From Sphingomonas corticis (GTDB lineage Bacteria; Pseudomonadota; Alphaproteobacteria; Sphingomonadales; Sphingomonadaceae): DNA of 64,000 bases. The translations under genes were made by a program, and so were the position numbers. How positions within the stretch are numbered: the first letter of the stretch is position 1; each line of letters starts with the position of its first letter. This document shows, piece after piece, positions 24,409 through 36,095 of the stretch. The stretch spans positions 392,779 through 456,778 of the forward strand of contig NZ_JAAVJH010000003.1 in NCBI RefSeq assembly GCF_012035195.1, given 5' to 3'. Under the pieces are notes generated by a model. That model searched no databases. It was given only the letters and a program-made list of their open reading frames with translations, and was not told where the DNA came from.

Positions 24409-25455
24409 ATGACCCCTCGCGAAACGTTCAAGGCCGAAGCGGCGAAGCGCATCCTCGTCACCGACGGCGCCTTCGGCACCGAGATCCAGAACTGGAAGCT
24501 CTCCGAGGCCGATTACGCCGGCTCGCTGGCGCTGGGCCACGATCAGAAGGGCAACAACGACATTCTCGCGCTGACCAAGCCCGAGGTGCCCGAGGCGATC
24601 CACCGCGCGTATTTCGAGGCGGGGGCCGACATCGCGGAGACGAACACCTTCTCCGCCAACCGCATCAGCCAGGCCGATTACGGGGCGGAGAGCCTGGTGC
24701 GGGAGATCAACGTCGAGAGCGCCGCGCTCGCCCGTCGCATCGCCGACGAATTCCAGGGGAGGGACGGCCGCCCCCGCTTCGTCGCCGGCGCGATCGGGCC
24801 GACGAACAAGACGCTGTCGCTGTCGCCCGACGTCAACGATCCCGGCTATCGCGAGATCGACTTCGACTATCTGAAGCAGGTGTACAGGGAGCAGACCGAC
24901 GCGCTGGTCGAGGGCGGCGCGGACTTCATCCTGATCGAGACGGTGTTCGACACGCTGAACGCCAAGGCGGGAATCATGGCCGCGATCGAGGCGGGCGAGG
25001 CGCTGGGCCGCGACCTGCCGATCATGCTGTCGATGACGCTGACCGACCTGTCGGGCCGCAACCTGTCCGGCCACACGGTGGAGGCGTTCTGGCACGCGGT
25101 GCGCCACGCGCGTCCGCTGACGATCGGCCTGAACTGCTCGTTCGGTGCGGAGCAGCTGCGCCCGCACGTGAAGACGCTGAGCGAGATCTGCGACACGCTC
25201 ATCATGGTCTATCCCAATGCCGGCCTGCCCAACGAGCTGGGCGCCTATGACGAGGCGCCGGCGACCACGGCGGGGCTGGTCGGCGAATGGGCGGTGGCGG
25301 GGCAGGTGAACGTGCTGGGCGGCTGCTGCGGATCGACGCCCGCGCACATCAAGGCGATCGCCGAAGCGGTGAAGGGCCTGCCGCCGCGCGCGATCCCCAC
25401 GCCGGCGGTGCGCACGCGGCTGGCCGGGCTGGAGCCGTTCACGATGGCGGCGTGA
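24409..25455 (+). CDS. metH: Methionine synthase homocysteine-binding subunit (MetH N-terminal part)
   Basis: The homocysteine S-methyltransferase domain of cobalamin-dependent methionine synthase as a separate 348-aa protein. It begins RILVTDGAFGTEIQ, contains GLNCSFGAEQLRPH (the first zinc Cys) and ends with VLGGCCGSTPAHIKAI (the paired zinc cysteines), so the zinc site is complete. It corresponds to about the first 350 residues of full-length MetH. The ATG at 24409 follows GGGGGGAGATTGCAG, derived from the repeat upstream. It is separated from the second half by 147 bp of repeat DNA. A two-gene MetH is known in alphaproteobacteria. Confidence 0.93.
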   Translation: MTPRETFKAEAAKRILVTDGAFGTEIQNWKLSEADYAGSLALGHDQKGNNDILALTKPEVPEAIHRAYFEAGADIAETNTFSANRISQADYGAESLVREINVESAALARRIADEFQGRDGRPRFVAGAIGPTNKTLSLSPDVNDPGYREIDFDYLKQVYREQTDALVEGGADFILIETVFDTLNAKAGIMAAIEAGEALGRDLPIMLSMTLTDLSGRNLSGHTVEAFWHAVRHARPLTIGLNCSFGAEQLRPHVKTLSEICDTLIMVYPNAGLPNELGAYDEAPATTAGLVGEWAVAGQVNVLGGCCGSTPAHIKAIAEAVKGLPPRAIPTPAVRTRLAGLEPFTMAA

Positions 25456-25457
25456 AT

Positions 25458-25590
25458 ATCCTCCCCGGACGGGGAGGGGGACCGCTCGCCGAAGGCGAGG
25501 GGTGGAGGGGGTTCTCCACCTGGTGACGCGCTAGCGGAGAACCCCCTCCACCAGCCTGCGGCTGGTCCCCCTCCCCGCGCCGGGGAGGAT
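25458..25590 (+). repeat. Palindromic CCTCCCC repeat between the two metH genes
   Basis: ATCCTCCCCGGACGGGGAGG at the left is the near-complement of the right end CCCCCTCCCCGCGCCGGGG-AGGAT. Inner arms GGAGGGGGTTCTCCACC and GGAGAACCCCCTCC also pair. It spans almost the whole gap between the MetH halves. The same type recurs at 51095 before argF. Confidence 0.88.
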
Positions 25591-25602
25591 AGAGAAAGAA
25601 GA

Positions 25603-28287
<2,685 letters not shown>

Positions 28288-28336
28288 TCCGCTCGCATTG
28301 ATCGGTGCCGTTGCCGCCGAGTCCGCCGCACCCTAG

Positions 28337-30262
28337 ATGGGCGGCATGTCCGGCTACGGCCCGCCCACGCGCTTCAACGAGGAAGCCGCCACCTACACCG
28401 TCCGCGGTTCCGACGCGCCCGATCTGAACGCGGGCGTGGCGGCGATCCGCAACGTGCTGAAGACCTTGCCGCTGAAGCCCGGCGTGTACCGGATGCACGA
28501 TGCCAAGGGTGACGTGCTCTACGTCGGCAAGGCACGCGCGCTGAAGAACCGGGTCGGCAATTACGTGCAGGTCGACCGGCTGTCCAAGCGATTGCAGCGG
28601 ATGGTCGCGCAGACGCGGTCGATGACGATCGTCACCACCAACAACGAGGCCGAGGCGCTGCTGCTGGAGGCGCAGCTCATCAAGCGCTATCGGCCGCCGT
28701 ACAACGTGCTGCTGCGCGACGACAAATCGTTCCCCTTCATCCTGCTGCGCGCCGACCACCAGTTCCCGCGCATCCAGAAGCACCGCGGCGCGCGCCGCGC
28801 GAAGGGCGATTACTACGGCCCCTTCGCCAGCGCGGGCAGCGTCAACAACACGCTGAACGCCTTGCAGAAGCTGTTCCTGCTCCGCTCGTGCACCGACGGC
28901 TTCTTCAAGACGCGCGACCGCCCGTGCCTGCTCTTTCAGATCAAGCGCTGCTCCGCGCCGTGCGTCGGCCGCATCGACGACGCCGGCTATGCCGAGCTGG
29001 TCGCCGACGCGAAGAAGTTCCTCGCCGGCAAGACCACCGACGTGCAGGCCAAGCTGGGCGCGGAGATGACCGCCGCGGCCGAGGGCATGGACTTCGAGCG
29101 CGCGGCGGTGCTGCGCGACCGGTTGAAGGCGCTCACCTTCATCCAGGGGACGCAGTTCATCAACGCCGAAGGGGTGGGCGACGCCGACATCTTCGCGATG
29201 GCGTGCCACGAGGGGCTGATCGGCATCGAGGCGTTCTTCATCCGCGGCGGACAAAATTGGGGCCATCGCAGCTTCTTCCCCGCGCACACCGTCGGCGTGG
29301 AGGAGGACGAGGTGCTGACCCAGTTCCTCGTGCAATTCTACGAGGAGGTGCCGCCCGCGCGCACCGTGTTCGTCGACCGCCAGCTGGCGGAGGCGGAGGT
29401 GCTGCAACAGGCGATGTCGACGCAGGCGGGGCGCAAGGTCTCGCTGGAGGTGCCGCAGCGCGGCACCCGCCGCCGCCTGCTCGACCAGGCGAAGCGCAAC
29501 GCGCAGGAGGCGCTGGAGCGGCGGCTGGCCGAATCGACCACGCAGGCGAAGCTGAACCGAGAGGTCGCCGACCTGTTCGAGCTGGCGGAGCCGCCGCAGC
29601 GGATCGAGGTGTACGACAACAGCCACATCCAGGGCACGAACGCGCTGGGCGCGATGGTGGTCGCCGGGCCGGAGGGGTTCCGCAAGGGCCAGTACCGCAA
29701 GTTCAACATCAAGTCGGCCGCGACCGACGACGATTTCGCGATGATGCGCGAGGTACTGACCCGCCGCTTCAGTCGCGCGCTGGAGGAGGATCCCGACCGC
29801 GACGGCGGCGAGTGGCCCGATCTCGTCCTGCTGGACGGCGGGCGCGGGCAGCTGAACGCGGCGAAGGCGGTGCTGGAGGACCTGGGCATCGAGGACGTGT
29901 GCCTCGTCGGTGTCGCCAAGGGCCCGCACCACGGGCGCGAGGGGCGCGAGGTGTTCCACCTGATGGACGGGCGCGAGCTGACGCTGCCGGTCAACTCGCC
30001 GCTGTTGTTCTACCTGCAACGCCTGCGCGACGAGGTGCACCGCTTCGCCATCGGCGCGCACCGCGCCAAGCGCGCGAAGGCGATGGGCGCGTCGCCGCTG
30101 GACGAGGTGCCCGGCATCGGCCCGGCGCGCAAGAAGGCGCTGCTGATGCACTTCGGCACCGGCCGCGCGGTGCGCAACGCCAGCCTGGAGGACCTGCGCA
30201 AGGCCCCGGGCGTGTCGGCCGCGGTGGCGCAGCAGGTGTACGACTTCTACCACGCGAAGTGA
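28337..30262 (+). CDS. uvrC: UvrABC system protein C (excinuclease subunit C)
   Basis: Makes both incisions in nucleotide excision repair, recruited by UvrB at lesions. The 641-aa protein has a GIY-YIG nuclease domain at about residues 45-125 (LPLKPGVYRMHDAKGDVLYVGKARALKNRV), a UVR motif in the middle, the RNase-H-like C-terminal nuclease (EVYDNSHIQGTNALGAMVV, where Asp is catalytic) and a helix-hairpin-helix tail (DEVPGIGPARKKALLMHF). The extra N-terminal 35 residues before the GIY domain are common in alphaproteobacterial UvrC. It is separated by 49 bases from metH and probably has its own promoter. Confidence 0.95.
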   Translation: MGGMSGYGPPTRFNEEAATYTVRGSDAPDLNAGVAAIRNVLKTLPLKPGVYRMHDAKGDVLYVGKARALKNRVGNYVQVDRLSKRLQRMVAQTRSMTIVTTNNEAEALLLEAQLIKRYRPPYNVLLRDDKSFPFILLRADHQFPRIQKHRGARRAKGDYYGPFASAGSVNNTLNALQKLFLLRSCTDGFFKTRDRPCLLFQIKRCSAPCVGRIDDAGYAELVADAKKFLAGKTTDVQAKLGAEMTAAAEGMDFERAAVLRDRLKALTFIQGTQFINAEGVGDADIFAMACHEGLIGIEAFFIRGGQNWGHRSFFPAHTVGVEEDEVLTQFLVQFYEEVPPARTVFVDRQLAEAEVLQQAMSTQAGRKVSLEVPQRGTRRRLLDQAKRNAQEALERRLAESTTQAKLNREVADLFELAEPPQRIEVYDNSHIQGTNALGAMVVAGPEGFRKGQYRKFNIKSAATDDDFAMMREVLTRRFSRALEEDPDRDGGEWPDLVLLDGGRGQLNAAKAVLEDLGIEDVCLVGVAKGPHHGREGREVFHLMDGRELTLPVNSPLLFYLQRLRDEVHRFAIGAHRAKRAKAMGASPLDEVPGIGPARKKALLMHFGTGRAVRNASLEDLRKAPGVSAAVAQQVYDFYHAK

Positions 30263-30545
30263 CGGGCGGGGCGGCCGGCAAGTTTCGGCCGGTCTTTGGT
30301 GACGGACACGCCCGATCGTCTCCCGACGGTACAAGTCTCGGGGAAGATCGATGATGCCCGCGATGTCACGCCGCCACCAAGTCCTTGACGGAAAAGGGAT
30401 CGGGTGAAGTATCGCCATCGCTGCGACGCTTCGCCTCTTCATGGGCGCGGTGGACGATCTGGTTGATATTGTAAGAACCGAGTGGCGCGATATTCTGTCA
30501 ACATATGACGGCACATGATGCGGATCGCATCCGGGGAGGAACGAC
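30263..30545. other. Gene-free stretch upstream of the RTX island
   Basis: No gene is visible in 283 bases. The sequence falls from the GC-rich level of uvrC to a more mixed composition towards 30500. A TTGACG at 30385-30390 could be a -35 element, but no convincing -10 partner follows at the usual distance. The GGGGAGG just before 30546 is the Shine-Dalgarno of the next gene. Confidence 0.5.
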
Positions 30546-30932
30546 ATGCTTCTTGCAACCTTGGCATCGGCCCCCTTTCTGGCCGCGGCACAAATGGCGG
30601 GCCTCCCGCCCGAACCGCCCAGCCCCGCCGCTTGCGTCAATCTGACCAGCGCGGAGATCGTGGAAGCCATCTCCAACGCGGAGATCAGTATATATGATGC
30701 AGGAGGGAAATTCTCAGTATCCTATTATTTCATATCATCGACTAAGGTAACCATATATCACAGCCTTGGTCTTCCAGGAACACTAAATTACATAGTTTCT
30801 AATAACTCGATTATAATAAACGGAGGTGATCCTAAATATCTTTGTAGGTTTCGTGGAATGCTATTCTTGAGGTATGAGTCGAAGGGATATACAAGGTATG
30901 TCGAGAGAAAAATCGTTAAAAGATTAATGTAG
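30546..30932 (+). CDS. Small secreted protein of unknown function (128 aa)
   Basis: A 128-aa protein preceded by GGGGAGG. The first 45 residues are encoded by ordinary high-GC DNA and give a signal-like hydrophobic N-terminus (MLLATLASAPFLAAAQMAG) and a Pro-rich linker. The rest is strongly AT-rich and predicted beta-rich (FSVSYYFISSTKVTIYHSLG), with two Cys in the exported part (Cys30 and one near residue 100), and ends in a basic tail VERKIVKRLM. The abrupt change near 30685 suggests a gene assembled from two sources. It lies 31 bases before the RTX protein and is probably co-transcribed. Family not recognised. Confidence 0.6.
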   Translation: MLLATLASAPFLAAAQMAGLPPEPPSPAACVNLTSAEIVEAISNAEISIYDAGGKFSVSYYFISSTKVTIYHSLGLPGTLNYIVSNNSIIINGGDPKYLCRFRGMLFLRYESKGYTRYVERKIVKRLM

Positions 30933-30963
30933 GTTGAATCGGATTTGTTGTGAGGAGGATGAC

Positions 30964-32787
30964 ATGTTCAGTATTCTGAACGACATTAAATATTGGGGAA
31001 ATGATTTCTGGCTGATTCATCCTGATTTTAGTCCAAGCAATCTGGAGGCCAGTGCAGCCGTGAGTTTTCAGAACACGATCGCACAGCTGGCAACGAATTT
31101 GTACAACAATGCGTCTTTAACGATCGCGCCTATCCTCGACGCGATCGGCAGTGCAGGCGGGCTGCGGATCGGGCTGTCACCGGACTATCCCGCCGCTTGG
31201 ATACCGGAGAATTTCAGAAATAATTTCAATGCGTCGTACATGCTGTTCGATCCATCGGTGAATTTCCTCGCCTTCGACGAGACCGGTCGGTCATTCTCCG
31301 TGGAAACGAGGGTCGTCTTCGCCCACGAACTCTCCCATTCGACCGGTCGCCTCGACGTGGCCTCCGATCTGCCGAACGGCGCCACGAGCGATGCTCTGAT
31401 GAATACGGCCACCTTCGACCATGTCGGCGACAACCTCCGCTACGAGCATCAGGTCAGCGACGAACTGGGCATATCGACGAAGCGGCTATCCTACCTCGGC
31501 ACTTTCCGCGAAGGCGATTCCCGGTTCGCCGATTACGATCTGACCGAGTCCTTCTCGAACGATCAGATCGTCTCCATCGTGCGCCTCGGCGATCAGGCGA
31601 CTTCGCAGATCGATAACGACATCGACTTCTCCGCTTATACCTCCAACCCGGACGTGCTCGCCTTCGGCTTTACGGGCGACGACACGATGAAGGGTTCGGG
31701 CGGGACCGATCATTTTTGGGGAGGCACCGGGCACGACGAACTTCGCGGCAACGGCGGCGCCGATCGGTTGCATGGCGAGGCGGGCGACGATCGCCTCTAC
31801 GGTGGTGACGGCAGCGATCATCTCTACGGCGGTGAGGGGCAGGACGTCCTGCGTGGCGAGGGCGGGGACGACACGATCTACGTCGACGATTACGACGGCG
31901 GCGACACGATCCGTGGTGGCGACGGATACGATACGGTCGATTACAGCCGAAGCAACCATATCGAGATCGTTCGGGGGAGCGGCAGCACGCTGCTAGGCGA
32001 CGCGACCGACAACTCCGCAACGGGCGACCTTCTCGACGGCATCGAGCGCATCATCGGCTCGGCCTACAGCGACATCATCTACGCCAACGATGCAGGCATG
32101 ACGCTTGATGGCGGTGAGGCCGGCGACGAATTGCACGGCGGCGCCGGCGCGGATCATCTCATCGGCGGCGAGGGTTCCGATCTGCTGTACGGCGGTGCGG
32201 GCGACGATACGTTCGTCGTCGAGGACGATTCACTTGTGGACGGTGGTGACGGCGACGACGTGATCTATGCCGTCAACGCGGGCGAGCTGTATGGCGGTGC
32301 CGGATCGGACACGATCGTCGCGACGAACGCCAGCCGGATCGGCGGCGGCACCGGCGACGACGTCATCAATGTGACCGGATCGTACAGCTCGGTCGGTCTC
32401 GAGACGGGGGATGGGTATGACATCGTCAATGTGGCCTCGCCTAATTCGGAATTGATCTTGGCATCGTCGATCGCGAAGTCGGCGTGGTCGGTAGTGGTGG
32501 ACCTCTATGAATGGACCGCCGATTTCATTAGCGGCGACCCGGACGTGTCATGGTGGACGGTCGACGGCCACGTCGTCATGACCAACGGCCCGGACCAAAT
32601 CAGGTTCAACAACCTGCAATTCAGCGTCCGGACCAACACCGATCTACCGTTCGACGTGTCGTTGATCGTCGAGGTGACCAACTACTATCTCCAATATGCA
32701 GCCGATTACAATTCCTATTATGAACCACTGATTGGTTACGAAAATCCGAACGGTTACACTACGTTCGCAGACTTCGGTGTGGTTTGA
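30964..32787 (+). CDS. RTX calcium-binding protein with HELSH zinc-peptidase motif
   Basis: A 607-aa acidic protein. Residues about 110-135 carry RVVFAHELSHSTGRLD, an HExxH zincin motif (His121-Glu122, His125). Residues about 235-315 and 380-470 hold RTX nonapeptides (GGxGxDxLxGG, e.g. GGAGDDTFVVED), which bind Ca2+ and mark type I secretion substrates. There is no N-terminal signal peptide, as expected for that route; the C-terminal 60 residues would hold the secretion signal. No type I exporter is nearby. ATG 30964 is chosen for its GAGGAGG; a TTG at 30934 is less likely. It is probably a secreted metallopeptidase; a remote M91-like relation is possible but not shown. Confidence 0.82.
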   Translation: MFSILNDIKYWGNDFWLIHPDFSPSNLEASAAVSFQNTIAQLATNLYNNASLTIAPILDAIGSAGGLRIGLSPDYPAAWIPENFRNNFNASYMLFDPSVNFLAFDETGRSFSVETRVVFAHELSHSTGRLDVASDLPNGATSDALMNTATFDHVGDNLRYEHQVSDELGISTKRLSYLGTFREGDSRFADYDLTESFSNDQIVSIVRLGDQATSQIDNDIDFSAYTSNPDVLAFGFTGDDTMKGSGGTDHFWGGTGHDELRGNGGADRLHGEAGDDRLYGGDGSDHLYGGEGQDVLRGEGGDDTIYVDDYDGGDTIRGGDGYDTVDYSRSNHIEIVRGSGSTLLGDATDNSATGDLLDGIERIIGSAYSDIIYANDAGMTLDGGEAGDELHGGAGADHLIGGEGSDLLYGGAGDDTFVVEDDSLVDGGDGDDVIYAVNAGELYGGAGSDTIVATNASRIGGGTGDDVINVTGSYSSVGLETGDGYDIVNVASPNSELILASSIAKSAWSVVVDLYEWTADFISGDPDVSWWTVDGHVVMTNGPDQIRFNNLQFSVRTNTDLPFDVSLIVEVTNYYLQYAADYNSYYEPLIGYENPNGYTTFADFGVV

Positions 32788-32861
32788 TCGCGATTGATCG
32801 CCAGTTTCCTTAAAGCGGGCCGACGAGACGACATGGTGCGGTTTTCACTCGCCGTCCGTCC

Positions 32862-33311
32862 CTACTCCCCATGCCACGGCACCGACGCGTGCCGGTCGCG
32901 CAGCACCTGCGCCATCCGCCGCCCCGCGTCCGGATCGGTCTCGCGCAGCAGCGCCAGCGTGGACAGGATCAGCTCGGGATCGTCGTGCCACCCGCGCAGC
33001 TCCGCCGCCAGCCAGCGCAGCCAGTCCGCCGCATCCACCGCGCGCGGGGCGGGATCGAAGCCGAGCCGCGGGTGCGCGGGCGGCGACACCTCCCAGCGCC
33101 ACGCCGCGGCCAGCACGTCGTGCGCGGGCTGGAGCGCGTGGAGCGCGCCCGGCTCGGGCCAGTCCTCCGCCGGACGGCCCGCGATGCGGCACGCGTTGCG
33201 GTAATGCTGCTCGCCCGTGGCGACGATCAGCGCGAGTGCGGCGGCGGTCACGTCGCGCTGGCGCCACGCCAGCGCGGTGTCGTCACCGTCGAACTGATCG
33301 AACACGAGCAT
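32862..33311 (-). CDS. Conserved-looking hypothetical protein (149 aa)
   Basis: A 149-aa soluble, Trp- and Ala-rich, mostly helical protein starting MLVFDQFDGDDTALAWRQRD and ending MAQVLRDRHASVPWHGE. I see no catalytic motif, signal or membrane segment and do not recognise the family. It is divergent from a polysaccharide deacetylase gene 68 bases away. Two overlapping high-GC frames exist in this stretch; this one is chosen because its amino acid composition is balanced. Confidence 0.55.
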   Translation of the reverse strand: MLVFDQFDGDDTALAWRQRDVTAAALALIVATGEQHYRNACRIAGRPAEDWPEPGALHALQPAHDVLAAAWRWEVSPPAHPRLGFDPAPRAVDAADWLRWLAAELRGWHDDPELILSTLALLRETDPDAGRRMAQVLRDRHASVPWHGE

Positions 33312-33379
33312 CCGCCATCCCCTCCCGCCGGTACCGCGCTTAGCCCAATCTTCACGTCCCGCCGATAGCCCCGGCGGCG

Positions 33380-34330
33380 ATGCCGCACGCCTTCGTCACG
33401 ATCGATACCGAATTCGCGTGGCGACACCACGTCGCCGGGTGGGATGCCGCCGCGATCCACGCCCGCTCGGTCGAGCCGGCGGGCGTCGGCCTGTCGGCGC
33501 AGCTGGCGCTGCTGGCGCGCCACGGGCTGAAGGCGACCTTCTTCGTCGATCCGATGCCCGCGCTGGTCCACGGCATCGACTGGGTGCGGCGGATGGTGGA
33601 GCCGGTGCTGGCGGCGGGGCAGGAGGTGCAGCTGCACCTCCACGCGCAATGGGCCGGCGCCTGCGCGCACGACCGCACGCGTCACGCGCGGTTCGAGCTG
33701 ACCGAGTATAGCGCGGTGGAGCAGCGCGCCCTGCTGGCGCGCGCCGCCGCGCTGCTGGCGGACGCGGGCGCGCCGCCGCCGGTCGCCTTCCGCGCCGGCA
33801 GCTACGGCGCGAACGACGATACGCTGGCGGCGCTCGCCTCGCTCGGCATCGCCTACGACAGCAGCCACAACGGCTGCCACGCGCCCTGGCCCAGCGCCAT
33901 CGGCCTGCCCGCGGCGCGGATCGCGCCGGTGGTGCGGCGCGGCGTGGTGGAGGTGCCGGTGACGCTGGTCGAGGACCGGCCCGGCCAGTGGCGGCACATG
34001 CAGGTGTGTGCGCTCTCCGCCGCGGAGATGCGCGCCGCGCTCGACCATGCGGTCGCCGCCGGCCATGCCGCGGTGACGATCGTCGGCCACAGCTTCGAGC
34101 TCGCCAATCGTGCCGGCACCGCGCCCAACCGCGTCCACCTGCGCCGGTTCGAGGCGCTGTGCGCGATGCTGGCGGCGCGGCGCGACATGCTGCCCACCGC
34201 GCATTTCGCCGATCGCCCGGCGCTGCCGCTCGGCCGCGACGATCGCGCGCTGGCGCCGAGCGCGCTGCGGCTGCGCTGGCGCCAGGCGGAGCAATTGTGG
34301 TCCACCTTGGTCGCCGAGCGCGTGGCGTGA
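33380..34330 (+). CDS. Polysaccharide deacetylase-like protein (WalW type)
   Basis: A NodB-fold protein of 316 aa. The N-terminal MPHAFVTIDTEFAWRHH has the motif 1 Asp, GLKATFFVDPMP is the typical strand, VQLHLHAQW carries the metal-type histidines, and FRAGSYGANDDTLAAL matches motif 3. It has no signal peptide. It overlaps the next gene by 4 bases (GTGA). It is probably a cytoplasmic or membrane-associated carbohydrate deacetylase acting on a surface polysaccharide precursor. The substrate is unknown. The pair with a downstream GNAT-fold gene repeats the layout seen in the XrtA locus. Confidence 0.85.
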   Translation: MPHAFVTIDTEFAWRHHVAGWDAAAIHARSVEPAGVGLSAQLALLARHGLKATFFVDPMPALVHGIDWVRRMVEPVLAAGQEVQLHLHAQWAGACAHDRTRHARFELTEYSAVEQRALLARAAALLADAGAPPPVAFRAGSYGANDDTLAALASLGIAYDSSHNGCHAPWPSAIGLPAARIAPVVRRGVVEVPVTLVEDRPGQWRHMQVCALSAAEMRAALDHAVAAGHAAVTIVGHSFELANRAGTAPNRVHLRRFEALCAMLAARRDMLPTAHFADRPALPLGRDDRALAPSALRLRWRQAEQLWSTLVAERVA

Positions 34331-35181
34331 CGCTGCGCTTCCAAGTCGGCGCGCGCACGCTGGCGACGATCCCGCGGCGGCTGCGCCGCGTCGCGCTGTC
34401 GCTCGATCAGGCGCTGGCGGGCCACGTCCCCGCGCTGCCGCCGCTGGCGGACGCGCAGGGTTATCTCGTCACCTCGGTGCCCGACGGCGCGGCGCTCGAC
34501 TGGCCCGGCCTCGCCTTCGTGCGCCAGCGCTACGATCGCCACTACGTCGATCTCTCCGCGGGGGAGGCGGCGTGGCGCGCGGGGCTGTCCGGCCAGGCGC
34601 GCGCGACGATGCGGCGCAAGGCGAGGAAGCTCGCCGCGGCGGGCGGCGGCGCGCTCGACATCCGCCGCTATCGCACCGCGGACGATCTCGCCGCCTTCCA
34701 CCCGCCGGCACGCGCGGTGGCGCGGCTGACCTATCAGGAGCGGCTGCTCGGCTCCGCGCTGCCGGAGAATGCGGCGTTCCAGCACGGGCGCGAGGCGCGT
34801 GCCTGGCTGCTGTTCCTCCACGGCGCGCCGGTCGCCTATCTGTGGTGCGGCGCCGACGGCGACACGTTGCGCTACGATTACGTCGGCCACGATCCCGCGC
34901 ACCACGCGCTGTCGCCGGGCAGCGTGCTGATGGAGGCGGCGCTGGTCGATCTCTTCGCGGATCGCTTCGCCCGCTTCGACTTCACCGAGGGGGAGGGCCA
35001 GCACAAGCGCACGCTGGCGAGCGGCGCGGTGGCGTGCCGCGACCTGATTCTGCTGCCGCCCACGCTGGCGAATCGCGCCGCGGTGGGCGCGGTCGGCGGC
35101 TTCGACGCGGCGATGCGTGCGGCAAAGGGCTGGGCCGAGCGCCCGATGCTGCGCGCGCTGGCGAGACGGGTGCGGCGATAG
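34327..35181 (+). CDS. GNAT-fold acyltransferase (FemAB/CelD-like)
   Basis: A 284-aa protein with a GNAT-like core: [20 protein letters not shown], the region where FemAB/CelD-type proteins have K/R-rich helices, and [21 protein letters not shown] followed by [30 protein letters not shown], the family's conserved end. GTG 34327 overlaps the deacetylase stop. It probably transfers an acyl or aminoacyl group to a sugar amine exposed by the deacetylase partner; this is inferred from the gene pair, as in the XrtA cluster. A palindromic repeat follows. Confidence 0.82.
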   Translation: MTLRFQVGARTLATIPRRLRRVALSLDQALAGHVPALPPLADAQGYLVTSVPDGAALDWPGLAFVRQRYDRHYVDLSAGEAAWRAGLSGQARATMRRKARKLAAAGGGALDIRRYRTADDLAAFHPPARAVARLTYQERLLGSALPENAAFQHGREARAWLLFLHGAPVAYLWCGADGDTLRYDYVGHDPAHHALSPGSVLMEAALVDLFADRFARFDFTEGEGQHKRTLASGAVACRDLILLPPTLANRAAVGAVGGFDAAMRAAKGWAERPMLRALARRVRR

Positions 35182-35184
35182 GCC

Positions 35185-35320
35185 TCGTCGTCCCTGCGCA
35201 GGCTGGGACCCATCGCTGTCTCGTCCTGACACGCAACTCACACGAGGCGCGCACCGCCCGCCCGTCCCGAGGTATCGCGACAGGCGACAGGCATGGACCC
35301 CTGCCTTCGCAGGAGCGACG
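35185..35320 (+). repeat. Intergenic inverted repeat before recO
   Basis: CGTCGTCCCTGCGCAGGCTGG at the left and CCTGCCTTCGCAGGAGCGACG at the right are imperfect complements, with inner GGGACCCAT and ATGGACCCC also pairing. It fills most of the gap between the GNAT gene and recO. Confidence 0.65.
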
Positions 35321-35335
35321 CGGTATGAAGGCCTG

Positions 35336-36067
35336 ATGCACCTCGTCGCCGACGCCATCGTCCTCTCCGTCCGCGCCCATGGCGAGCACGGCGCGATCGT
35401 GCGCGCGCTCACCCGCGAGGACGGCGTGCAGCCGGGATACGTGCGCGGCGGCCACGCGCGTCGGCTGCGCCCGGTGCTCCAGCCCGCGAACCTGGTACGT
35501 GCCGAATGGCGCGCGCGCACCGACGAGCAGCTCGCCGCGCTGACGGTGGAGCTGGTGCACAGCCGCGCGCCGCTGCATGCCGAGCCGCTCGCGGCGGCGG
35601 CGCTGGAGTGGCTGACCGCGCTGACCGCCGCGACCCTGCCGGAGGCGCAGCCCTATCCGCGGCTGCACGACGCGCTGGCGGCGACGCTGGACGCGGTGGA
35701 GGCGGCGCCGAGCGCGGCGGGATGGGCGGGGGCGCTCGCGCGCTACGAACTGCTGGTGCTGGCGGAACTGGGTTTCGGGCTCGACCTCTCCGCCTGTACC
35801 GTCACCGGCGCCACCGACGACCTCGCCTTCGTCAGTCCGCGCAGCGGTGCCGCGGTCAGCCGCGCGGGCGCCAGCGGGTACGAGGCACGGCTGCTGCCGC
35901 TGCCCGCGTTTCTCACCGCGGGCGGTGCGGCGGACTGGCGCGATACGCTCGCCGCGCTGGCGATCACCGGGCACTTTCTCGCGCGCGACATCATGACGGA
36001 CCGGCGCCGCGAGGCGCTGGCCGCGCGCGAGCGGCTGGTGGCGCGATTGCAGCGGGCGGTTGCGTGA
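35336..36067 (+). CDS. recO: DNA repair protein RecO
   Basis: A 243-aa RecO that works with RecR and RecF to load RecA on SSB-coated gaps. The N-terminal OB domain starts [31 protein letters not shown] and [10 protein letters not shown]; the helical C-terminal domain follows with AYPR-like and [23 protein letters not shown] segments. The zinc-finger cysteines of many RecOs are reduced here to a single Cys in [10 protein letters not shown], which is frequent in alphaproteobacteria. The ATG at 35336 has GAAGG 6 bases upstream, just after the repeat. leuB begins 28 bases after its stop. Confidence 0.9.
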   Translation: MHLVADAIVLSVRAHGEHGAIVRALTREDGVQPGYVRGGHARRLRPVLQPANLVRAEWRARTDEQLAALTVELVHSRAPLHAEPLAAAALEWLTALTAATLPEAQPYPRLHDALAATLDAVEAAPSAAGWAGALARYELLVLAELGFGLDLSACTVTGATDDLAFVSPRSGAAVSRAGASGYEARLLPLPAFLTAGGAADWRDTLAALAITGHFLARDIMTDRRREALAARERLVARLQRAVA

Positions 36068-36095
36068 GCGCGCGCGCCGGGCCATGCGGCTGGCC

